Shown here: in pieces, positions 45,410 through 52,432 of the stretch
Numbering within the stretch: position 1 is the stretch's first letter
Layout: every line of letters begins with the position of its first letter
From: Rosettibacter sp037481715
GTDB taxonomy: Bacteria; Bacteroidota; Ignavibacteria; Ignavibacteriales; Melioribacteraceae
Assembly: GCA_037481715.1 (NCBI GenBank)
Contig: JBBFLD010000001.1
Span: forward strand, 682,001 to 746,000
Direction: 5' to 3'
DNA length: 64,000 nt
Program-made: the position numbers and the translations under genes
The notes under the pieces: generated by a model
The model's database searches: none
Told to the model about the DNA's origin: nothing
What the model saw: the letters and a program-made list of their open reading frames with translations, nothing else

Positions 45410-45573
45410 TTTTAACCTCAGTAATTGTTAATAGAATTTTTATTAACTAAAAAAGAATTAATGATGCTAATTATGAATGCAATTCTTATACATCAATTTA
45501 TAACTTAATTAAATTTATGTTCTCAAGAAGTTTTAATAAAAAAATATTTTTTTCTTTTATCAGTTCAACATTT

Positions 45574-45589
45574 ATTGAACCGATTAAAT
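45574..45589 (-). promoter_or_regulatory. Probable LacI-family operator before the symporter
   Basis: The 16-mer ATTGAACCGATTAAAT has the central CG and imperfect dyad typical of LacI-family operators. It agrees at 13 of 16 positions with the reverse complement of the 16-mer at 46795-46810 just upstream of the LacI-type gene. It overlaps the -10 element of the promoter by three bases. Confidence 0.6.
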
Positions 45590-45616
45590 ATAAGAAACAT
45601 TTTTTGAAAATGTCAA
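45587..45616 (-). promoter_or_regulatory. Sigma70-like promoter for the xylan operon
   Basis: Read on the minus strand: -35 TTGACA (45611-45616) and -10 TATATT (45587-45592), 18 bases apart (17 if TTATAT is used). The -35 is a perfect consensus. Distance to the symporter GTG is about 175 bases. The overlapping operator at 45574-45589 sits across the -10 and start region, where a repressor would block initiation. Confidence 0.65.
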
Positions 45617-45733
45617 CAAGAATTAAGAAAAGTAAGTGTGGATAGGACACAATTTAATGAGATGAAAAAATAATAACTGTTCAAGTAATGAACAATTATT
45701 ATAGGTAATTTTAGAATTAAGATTACAGAAAAA

Positions 45734-46768
45734 TCAATTTTGCTTTAATACTTTTGTTGATTCTCTAATTATCAATTCTGTTTCTAATACAACTTTTTCA
45801 ACCGGCAATAATGTTGAAGATTCAATATTGCGTATTAAAATTTCAGCTGCTTTTTTCCCAATTTCTCTTTGAGGAGCTCGAATTGTTGTTAATGGGACAG
45901 GATAAATTTTTGCATAGAAAATATCATCATTGCCGATGATAGAAATATCATCTGGCACACGAATATTCAGATCTTTAAGTGCAAGCATAACAGAAAGTGC
46001 TTGTAAATCATTAAAACAAACTATAGCAGTAGGATAATCTTCTTTTTTTCGTTTCTTGAAATACTCAATAGTTCTTTTGTAACTTTCATCATAATCACTT
46101 CCAACAGGAACAATCATATCAGGATGAAAAACAAGGGTGCTTTCACTAAAAGCATGTCGAAAGCCTTCTATTCTTTCTTGTGTATGAGATGAATGTGGTG
46201 GTCCAGCAAAATGAACAATTTTTGTATGACCGCTATCCATTAAATATTTTACAGCTTTCTTGATTGCTTTTAAATTATCTATAGCAACTACATTAGCTTG
46301 AATTCCTTTTACATCTTCAAGAAGTACGAACGGGAAGTTTAACATTCTTAGATTAAATAGATGTTCTATTTCTGCCGTTCCTTCAACAATTGGAGCAATA
46401 ATTGCACCTTTTATATCTTTAGTAGAAAATAAATGAGAAAATTTCTTTTCACTTTCATGATTGTTTTCTGAACTTGTAATTATTACAGAATAACCTTTAC
46501 TATTTGCATATTCTTTTACACCAGAAGCAATAGCTGTATAAAATGGGTAATTAATATCTTTAATTATAATTCCAATACTCTTATCCTGATTTCCATTTTT
46601 AAGATTTCTTGCAATACCTTTAGGTCTAAAATTCAATTCTTTCATTATCTTAAGAATATGCTCTCGTGTCTCTGGTTTTACAGTGTTCTTTCCATTAATT
46701 ACTGCCGAAACAGTTCCCTTTGATACACCTGCCTTTTTTGCTACATCAACTATTGTAATTCTTTTCAT
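45734..46768 (-). CDS. LacI-family transcriptional regulator
   Basis: A 344-residue LacI/GalR regulator. The helix-turn-helix is at 1-25 (ITIVDVAKKAGVSKGTVSAV, with hinge region FRPKGIARNLKNG about 47-60), followed by a periplasmic-binding-protein-like effector domain (IGIIIKDINYPFYTAIASGV, SIIGNDDIFYAKIYPVPLTT). The effector is probably a sugar from xylan or uronate breakdown, since it sits directly upstream of the symporter operon with the same polarity and operator-like sites lie in both flanks. ATG with AGGA eight bases upstream. Confidence 0.9.
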   Translation of the reverse strand: MKRITIVDVAKKAGVSKGTVSAVINGKNTVKPETREHILKIMKELNFRPKGIARNLKNGNQDKSIGIIIKDINYPFYTAIASGVKEYANSKGYSVIITSSENNHESEKKFSHLFSTKDIKGAIIAPIVEGTAEIEHLFNLRMLNFPFVLLEDVKGIQANVVAIDNLKAIKKAVKYLMDSGHTKIVHFAGPPHSSHTQERIEGFRHAFSESTLVFHPDMIVPVGSDYDESYKRTIEYFKKRKKEDYPTAIVCFNDLQALSVMLALKDLNIRVPDDISIIGNDDIFYAKIYPVPLTTIRAPQREIGKKAAEILIRNIESSTLLPVEKVVLETELIIRESTKVLKQN

Positions 46769-46794
46769 TTCTTGTTCCTAAATAAAATTGAAAA

Positions 46795-46810
46795 ATTAAA
46801 ACGGTTTAAT
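46795..46810 (-). promoter_or_regulatory. LacI-type operator 26 bases before the regulator gene
   Basis: The 16-mer ATTAAAACGGTTTAAT has a central CG and arms ATTAAA/TTTAAT that pair perfectly outside the centre. Its position just upstream of the regulator start suggests autoregulation. It is related to the operator before the symporter. Confidence 0.6.
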
Positions 46811-46849
46811 GTATTTTCAATTTGCAAAAATATTTTATTATTCCTGGAA

Positions 46850-46865
46850 AATCAATCGTTTGAAT
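46850..46865 (-). promoter_or_regulatory. Second operator-like site upstream of the regulator gene
   Basis: AATCAATCGTTTGAAT has a central CG and six of eight arm positions in dyad symmetry. Its reverse complement agrees at 12 of 16 positions with the symporter operator. The centre lies 55 bases from the previous site, about five helical turns. Confidence 0.4.
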
Positions 46866-47228
46866 AAATAAATTTTCAACGTGTGTTCTAATTGTTATGC
46901 AGAAGAATTTGTAAATCAATACAAACTAATTATTAAATAAAATTTCTGATTAAATCATGACCTTCAAAAATTATTTTTTAATAAAAATATATTTGCAAGT
47001 TTGTATTATGGTGTTTGAATTATTTTTATTTACATCATAGGTTTACTTTTCTACTAATTCAATATAAACTTCCTTTGCTGCACTTACGAGGGACAAAGAT
47101 TTTTTATAAGTAAACATTTTCATGATTAATATTTCTTCTTTTATATGTCATTAAAAAAATCTTAAGCACACTTAATATAAAATTCATGATTAAAAATTAT
47201 TAGATGTGAATCAGTTAATTAAATTTTT

Positions 47229-47244
47229 GTTTAATCGATAGAAC
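47229..47244 (+). promoter_or_regulatory. Operator-like site near a candidate promoter facing the plus-strand gene
   Basis: GTTTAATCGATAGAAC has the central CG and six of eight arm positions in symmetry. It lies 12 bases before a perfect -10 hexamer TATAAT (47257-47262), so it would cover the -35 region. It shares ATCGATTAAA-like sequence with the other sites. The distance to the gene at 47527 is long. Confidence 0.35.
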
Positions 47245-47526
47245 TAACAAATGGGTTATAATTAATACTAACTCAAATTTTAATTCTGAAGCTTCTAAAA
47301 ACATTTTTTTATCATTTTGATTTAATATCAAGAATTTATTTTTATCAAAAGTATATAAAAATTAACTTATGAGTTATTTTGAAATATGAATTCAACACTT
47401 AAAAAACAGGTATGCAAATTGAGTTAATTAAAATCCATCTTAAAATATTATACAAATTAATGCAAAGGTTTGCGGGAATGTTTGCGGATAAAAAATAATT
47501 TTTTCCAACTTAAAATGGAGGCACCT

Positions 47527-48600
47527 ATGAATTTATTTAAGAATTTACCATTAGTTGCTGTACTAATTTTATTAACTTACACCCAAGCATCTGCACAAAC
47601 ATCGGTACGCGAATCATTCGAATATCCTAAAGGCACTTACCTCGATAATCAAGGTAAAGCTGAGAATGGCTGGGGTGGTCCCTGGGTACTTTTCGATTCT
47701 TCCTGGGCAATCAATTATAATGTGTTTGTTGTTACAGATACTGGCTTTGCTTATAATGATTTAATTAATTTCCCAATTTATCACACGGGTTATCATATTA
47801 AAGGAGCAAATGCAGTTGCATGGGGTTATCAAAGATATGGACGCTACTTAGCTCAAAGATGGCCACAGAAAGCAGGTACTGTCTATTGGATGAGCTGTGC
47901 ATATCAACTTGAAAGATTTACTGATAATGGATGGGCATTAGTAAGTGTTTATGATAGCACCAAAGAATTAGCTGGTATTGGTCATGAATGGGGAAATGAT
48001 TGGGTTGGTATAGCAACTTATAATGATGAGGGCCATTCACCATACATGACAAAAGATGGACCTCAGTGGCTTGTTGCACGAATCCAAATGTCAGGAGATT
48101 CAACTGCAAGAGTTCATCTTTGGGTAAGTCCTGACCCAAATGGCGGCGAACCTGACACAAGCATTGCCGATGCAAGAGGTAATTGGAAACTTCCAAATGG
48201 TTTCAATAGAGTTGTAGTTCATTTTGGTGGTGAAGGTGTTGGAATGACAATGGCAGTTGATGAAATTCGTCTTGGTACTTCATGGCATGACGTTTCATCC
48301 CCAATAACTAAAGTAGAAGAAAATTTATTCTTGCCATATAATCTTTCTCTTATGCAAAATTATCCTAACCCATTCAATCCGAGTACAAGAATTTCATATT
48401 CAATAGATAAAAAGACTCACGTGAGACTATCTATTTATGATTTACTCGGCAATAAAATTGCAACTCTTGTTGACAGCGAAAAAAGTCCTGGATTATATGT
48501 TGTTTCTTTCAATGCTAATAATTTACCAAGTGGAATATATTTTTATAAATTAGAAGCTGATAACCAATCAATAACAAGAAAGATGATTTTGCTAAGATAA
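47527..48600 (+). CDS. Secreted protein with lectin-like domain and T9SS sorting domain, unknown function
   Basis: A 357-residue secreted protein. The signal peptide runs to about residue 24 (ending ASAQT). The main domain (about 27-265) is beta-rich with many aromatic residues (SFEYPKGTYLDNQGKAENGW, VAWGYQRYGRYLAQRW, VVVHFGGEGVGMTMAVDEIR), resembling concanavalin-type sugar-binding folds, but I do not recognise a family. Residues about 275-357 are a T9SS sorting domain (NYPNPFNPSTRISYS, ending KMILLR). ATG at 47527 has GGAGG five bases upstream; an earlier TTG at 47470 was rejected. Placement beside the LacI-type gene suggests a role in the same polysaccharide system. Confidence 0.75.
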   Translation: MNLFKNLPLVAVLILLTYTQASAQTSVRESFEYPKGTYLDNQGKAENGWGGPWVLFDSSWAINYNVFVVTDTGFAYNDLINFPIYHTGYHIKGANAVAWGYQRYGRYLAQRWPQKAGTVYWMSCAYQLERFTDNGWALVSVYDSTKELAGIGHEWGNDWVGIATYNDEGHSPYMTKDGPQWLVARIQMSGDSTARVHLWVSPDPNGGEPDTSIADARGNWKLPNGFNRVVVHFGGEGVGMTMAVDEIRLGTSWHDVSSPITKVEENLFLPYNLSLMQNYPNPFNPSTRISYSIDKKTHVRLSIYDLLGNKIATLVDSEKSPGLYVVSFNANNLPSGIYFYKLEADNQSITRKMILLR

Positions 48601-48609
48601 TTTTAATCA

Positions 48610-48713
48610 GGGGCTGACATAAAAAGTAATCATTTGTAAAAAAAAGGAAAATAAAAAACTCAGGTATTAAAATTTTCAGAAAACTTAATTGAAAAACTTT
48701 TTAAGTCAGCCCC
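48610..48713. repeat. 104-bp element bounded by 18-base inverted repeats (MITE-like or bidirectional terminator)
   Basis: GGGGCTGAC (48610-48618) pairs with GTCAGCCCC (48705-48713), and after one mismatch TAAAAAGT (48620-48627) pairs with ACTTTTTA (48696-48703). The AT-rich middle of 68 bases has no gene. It starts nine bases after the stop codon at 48600 and lies between convergent genes. Terminal repeats starting GGGGCTGAC recall insertion-sequence ends, suggesting a non-autonomous transposable element; no clear target-site duplication was found. A shared terminator role is also possible. Confidence 0.6.
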
Positions 48714-48779
48714 AATTTTGTGAGTTATATTCTCAATTGAAATTTTATTTTTAGTCTAAAATTTTTTTATGCAACTAAT

Positions 48780-50078
48780 TTAATTTTCATAAAGCTCTGC
48801 AACAATAATTGTATCAATCGAATCAATTTTATCTTCCGGAATTTCTATTGTAATCCCAAAAGAATCTTGTTCGAAATTAAGACTTGTTCCATCAAATAAA
48901 GAAATCGATTTTATTTTTTTACCAAAGTTTGGTAACAATAGATTATTATTTTCGTATTTCAATAAATGAATAAAAACTTTATTCTCTTTTTGAGTTGTTA
49001 CACACCATGATTTTTGAGGAATTGGTCCACCTCTTGTTCCATAAATTGATTCACCAAATTTATTTAACCAATTCCCTATTTCTTCGAGCCTTGAAACAAA
49101 TTCAGGTTGAATTTTACCATTTGGCATTGGTCCTACATTAAGTAAAAAGTTTGCATTGTTGCCTGCTGCTTTAACAAGATATTGAATTAATTCTTTAACA
49201 GATTTATAATTTTTATCCAAAAGATTAAAGCCCCATGAATTATTCATAGTTTCACAGGTTTCAAGAGGAAGATTTCCAATTTTTGATTGAGCATTGAATC
49301 CTGCAGTGTTTTGTCCCGGTAAATCTTTTTCAAACATCTGAAAGTCTTCTCCTTCAATTGGAGTAAGATGATGATTGTTGCCAATCAAACAACCTGGCTG
49401 AAGTTCATGTATCAATTTGTAAATTTCATCTAACTTCCAATCTGCATCTTTTTTATCCCATAAACCATCGAACCAAATACCTCCGATTTTTCCATAATTT
49501 GTTAAAAGTTCTTTTAGTTGTCCTTTCATAAAATCAATATAATTATTCCAGTTGCCGCTGTCTGGTCTGTTTGAATATTGTCCTGTAGAACCTCGAGGGA
49601 AGTAATCATTGTGGTACCAATCAACAAGAGAATAATAAAAGAATAATTTAATACCCTGCTTTTCACATTCTTCGGATAACATTTTAATTATATCTTTTTT
49701 ATATGGAGTTCTGTCAACAATATTCCAATCAGATTGTTTTGTATGAAACATTGAAAAACCATCATGATGCCTTGTAGTAAATGTGATGTATTTCATTCCA
49801 GCTTTTTTAGCTATCGAAACCCATTCCTGTGGGTTAAAATCAATTGGATTAAAAAATTCTGCTAAACGCTCATAAGTTTTTTTATCAATTTTTTTAATCT
49901 GCATTACCCATTCACCATCACCAAGCACACTATAAATTCCCCAATGAATAAACATTCCAAATTTAGCATCTTGAAACCATTTTCTATTTTTCAAATTCTC
50001 TTCAGAAGGAATGTAATTATATTGAGAGATAACAAAATTGAATGGCACGAATAATAAAAATAATATAATTCGTTTCAT
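48780..50078 (-). CDS. GH29 alpha-L-fucosidase
   Basis: A 432-residue secreted GH29 enzyme. Landmarks: KFGMFIHWGIYSV (39-51), TTRHHDGFSMFHT (101-113), and the nucleophile Asp204 in GGIWFDGLW. The signal peptide is MKRIILFLLFVPFNFVISQ. It would remove alpha-L-fucose from plant or algal glycans such as xyloglucan or pectin side chains. The ATG at 50078 lacks a clear ribosome site but gives a normal signal peptide. It is 94 bp downstream of the mannonate dehydratase gene on the same strand. Confidence 0.9.
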   Translation of the reverse strand: MKRIILFLLFVPFNFVISQYNYIPSEENLKNRKWFQDAKFGMFIHWGIYSVLGDGEWVMQIKKIDKKTYERLAEFFNPIDFNPQEWVSIAKKAGMKYITFTTRHHDGFSMFHTKQSDWNIVDRTPYKKDIIKMLSEECEKQGIKLFFYYSLVDWYHNDYFPRGSTGQYSNRPDSGNWNNYIDFMKGQLKELLTNYGKIGGIWFDGLWDKKDADWKLDEIYKLIHELQPGCLIGNNHHLTPIEGEDFQMFEKDLPGQNTAGFNAQSKIGNLPLETCETMNNSWGFNLLDKNYKSVKELIQYLVKAAGNNANFLLNVGPMPNGKIQPEFVSRLEEIGNWLNKFGESIYGTRGGPIPQKSWCVTTQKENKVFIHLLKYENNNLLLPNFGKKIKSISLFDGTSLNFEQDSFGITIEIPEDKIDSIDTIIVAELYEN

Positions 50079-50172
50079 AGTTTTTATTTTTTTTTGCAAT
50101 TTAAGGAATTAACCATGCAATAATCAATTAAGTGTGAAGTCATTATTTCAAAAAATTTTGTTGAACAAATTA

Positions 50173-51366
50173 TTAAAATAATTTTTCTGAATAGATAATA
50201 CCAAGTTCTAATCCTCTTAATTCTGCAAGAGCTCTCATTCTTCCAAAAAGAGAATAACCGGGATAGATTCCTTTTTTGTTTTGGTCTGGAATCATAAGTC
50301 TGCCATGGTCTGGACGCATAGGCATTCTCACATCTTTTCTTCCTTCATTAATTCTTCTTTTTTGTTCATAGAGAAGAATTTTCATAATATCATAAAGATT
50401 AATATCGCCATTCAAATGGTCTGCTTCCATAAAATCTCCATCAGCATTTCTTGTAACATTTCTTAAATGAAGGAAATTAATTCTATGAGCAAAACTTTTT
50501 GCAATATCAACTACATCATTATGGATACCTGCACCGAGAGAACCAGTGCATAATGTCAATCCGTTGTGATATGAATTAACTGCATTTAATATTTTTTCAA
50601 TACTACTTTTTGAACTTACAATTCTTGGCAATCCAAGCAAAGAGCGCGGCGGGTCATCTGGATGAATAACCATAAATACATTTGATTCTTCAGCAACAGG
50701 AATTATTTCTTTAATAAATTCAATGAGGTTATTTCTTAATACTTCATCATTAATATCAGAGTATTCATTTAAAGCTTTCTTAAAATCTTCGAGTGAATAA
50801 GCTTCCCATGAACCAGGTAGTCCAAATAATATTGTGTTAATTAATTTTTCCTTTTGTTTATCATTCAAATTTTTGAAGTAGATTTCTGCTTGTTTGATTT
50901 GGTCTTCTGTGTAATCTTTTTCTGCACCATTTCGTTTCAAGATAAATAAGTCAAAAGCAGCAAAAGCTTTTGTCTCAAATTTTGTTGTGATTGAACCATC
51001 TTCAAAAACAGTTTCTAAATCTGTACGTGACCAATCAAGCACTGGCATAAAATTATAACATACAGTATCGATGCCGCATTTGCCTAAATTTCTAATAGTT
51101 TTTTTATAATTATCAATGTATAACTTATAATTTCCTTTCCTCTTTTTAATATCTTCATGAACTGGTACACTTTCCACAACAGACCATGTTAAACCTTCGG
51201 ACTCAATAATATTTTTTCTCTTTAGGATTTCTTCCTCAGTCCACACTTCTCCAACTGGGATTTGATGAAGTGCGGAAACAATTCCCGTTGCACCTGTTTG
51301 TTTAATTTCTTTCAATGAAATCGGGTCGTTTGGACCAAACCATCTCCATGTTTTTTCAAATGCCAT
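50173..51366 (-). CDS. uxuA: Mannonate dehydratase
   Basis: A 397-residue UxuA enzyme dehydrating D-mannonate to 2-keto-3-deoxygluconate, the step after fructuronate reduction in D-glucuronate breakdown. Family segments: TWRWFGPNDPISLKEIKQTG at the N-terminus, GVVSAL-type strand as GIVSALHQIPVGE, VIHPDDPPRSLLGLPRIVS in the metal/substrate site, LCTGSLGAG, and the C-terminal MRPDHGRLM. Length matches E. coli UxuA. GAGGA precedes the ATG. Isomerase UxaC and reductase UxuB are not in the window. It gives a direct link between glucuronic acid released by GH115 and central metabolism. Confidence 0.95.
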   Translation of the reverse strand: MAFEKTWRWFGPNDPISLKEIKQTGATGIVSALHQIPVGEVWTEEEILKRKNIIESEGLTWSVVESVPVHEDIKKRKGNYKLYIDNYKKTIRNLGKCGIDTVCYNFMPVLDWSRTDLETVFEDGSITTKFETKAFAAFDLFILKRNGAEKDYTEDQIKQAEIYFKNLNDKQKEKLINTILFGLPGSWEAYSLEDFKKALNEYSDINDEVLRNNLIEFIKEIIPVAEESNVFMVIHPDDPPRSLLGLPRIVSSKSSIEKILNAVNSYHNGLTLCTGSLGAGIHNDVVDIAKSFAHRINFLHLRNVTRNADGDFMEADHLNGDINLYDIMKILLYEQKRRINEGRKDVRMPMRPDHGRLMIPDQNKKGIYPGYSLFGRMRALAELRGLELGIIYSEKLF

Positions 51367-51591
51367 ATAATCCTCTAATTATTTTTATTTTGGTAACATT
51401 ATAAAGAAATAAATAATTCATTCATTTAATAAAAATGAATTTATAATTAATAAAATTCTTTTTTGTAATTCAAACTTCTCGAAAATTTTAATTGTAATTA
51501 ATAGATAACTTTTTTCAAAAAAATCATTCCTGATTTAATTTGTAGAAATTTATTGGTGCAACTTTCTTTTACTTTCCTTGACATTTACAGC

Positions 51592-52431
51592 ATGGGAGAC
51601 TATTTTTTCGAGCCTAAATTAGGGGGTAAAAAGAAAAATAAATTGAAAGTAAGATTAACAGAAAAAGAAAAAAGAGCTATAGAAGAAGTAAAAGCTAAAG
51701 GAAATATTCCTAAACATATTGCAATTATAATGGACGGGAATGGCAGATGGGCTAAAAAAAGAAATTTACCCCGAGTTGCCGGACACCAGCGAGGTGTTGA
51801 AACTGTTCGTATAATTGTTGAAACTTGTGTGGGACTTGGAGTAGATGTTCTTACACTTTATACTTTTTCAACTGAAAACTGGAAAAGACCAAAAGAAGAA
51901 GTTTCTACATTAATGAAGCTGATTGTGAAAAGTTTGAAAAAAGAAACAGAAGAATTAAATAAAAACAACATTCGATTAACAACAATCGGAGATAAAAGCT
52001 CTCTCCCTGAAATAGTTCAAAAAGAACTTGATAATGCAATTGCAAAAACAGCAAACAACTCCAAGATGATTTTAAATCTTGCTCTTAGTTACGGCGGCAG
52101 ATGGGAACTTGTAGAAGCAGTTAAGAATATAAGCGCACAGGTTCTTACAGGAAAAATTTCTATCGATGCAATTAATGAAGAACTAATTTCTAAAAATCTC
52201 ACTACTGCTGGCTTACCTAATCCTGATTTATTAATCAGAAGTGGTGGTGAATTTAGAATAAGTAATTTTCTTTTATGGCAAATTGCATATTCAGAAATTT
52301 ATGTAACTGATACTTTATGGCCCGACTTTAGATGTAAGCAACTACTCGATGCAGTAAGAGACTATCAAAAAAGAGAAAGAAGATTCGGTTTAGTAAGTGA
52401 ACAAATATCAAAGAACATCAAGAAGAATTAA
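51592..52431 (+). CDS. uppS: Isoprenyl transferase (undecaprenyl diphosphate synthase)
   Basis: A 279-residue cis-prenyltransferase. The diphosphate-binding Asp lies in HIAIIMDGNGRWAKKR, followed by VAGHQRGVETVRIIVE, TLYTFSTENWKRP and the C-terminal DLLIRSGGEFRISNFLLWQ. It makes the lipid carrier for peptidoglycan and other surface polymers. An N-terminal extension of about 35 basic residues precedes the core. The start is uncertain: ATG at 51592 was preferred to a TTG at 51553, but neither has a strong ribosome site. It leads the envelope run and abuts bamA. Confidence 0.93.
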   Translation: MGDYFFEPKLGGKKKNKLKVRLTEKEKRAIEEVKAKGNIPKHIAIIMDGNGRWAKKRNLPRVAGHQRGVETVRIIVETCVGLGVDVLTLYTFSTENWKRPKEEVSTLMKLIVKSLKKETEELNKNNIRLTTIGDKSSLPEIVQKELDNAIAKTANNSKMILNLALSYGGRWELVEAVKNISAQVLTGKISIDAINEELISKNLTTAGLPNPDLLIRSGGEFRISNFLLWQIAYSEIYVTDTLWPDFRCKQLLDAVRDYQKRERRFGLVSEQISKNIKKN

Positions 52432-52432
52432 A

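Larger units (their letters stand above)
45410..45733. other. 324-bp control region between regulator gene and symporter
   Basis: No gene is seen. It holds the promoter and operator described separately, plus the inverted repeat GTTCAA-CATTTA-TTGAAC at 45563-45580, which overlaps the operator. The leader from the promoter to the GTG is about 170 bases and AT-rich; short inverted pieces (GTTCAAG/TGAAC near 45679-45692) were seen but no clear riboswitch fold. Confidence 0.55.
46769..47526. other. Long AT-rich divergent control region
   Basis: About 760 bases without a gene separate the LacI-type gene (minus) from the secreted protein gene at 47527 (plus). It contains three operator-like 16-mers (listed separately) and a possible promoter for the plus-strand gene (TTGAGT at 47419-47424, TAAAAT at 47441-47446, 16 apart). 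The direct repeat TTTGCGG at 47469-47475 and 47481-47487, 12 bases apart, lies 40 bases before the start codon. Nothing tRNA-like was seen. Confidence 0.5.

Noticed and set aside
46769..47526. tRNA or other structured RNA in the long gap
   Set aside because: No cloverleaf-like arms, no GTTC/CCA signature and no GC-rich stem were found by eye.
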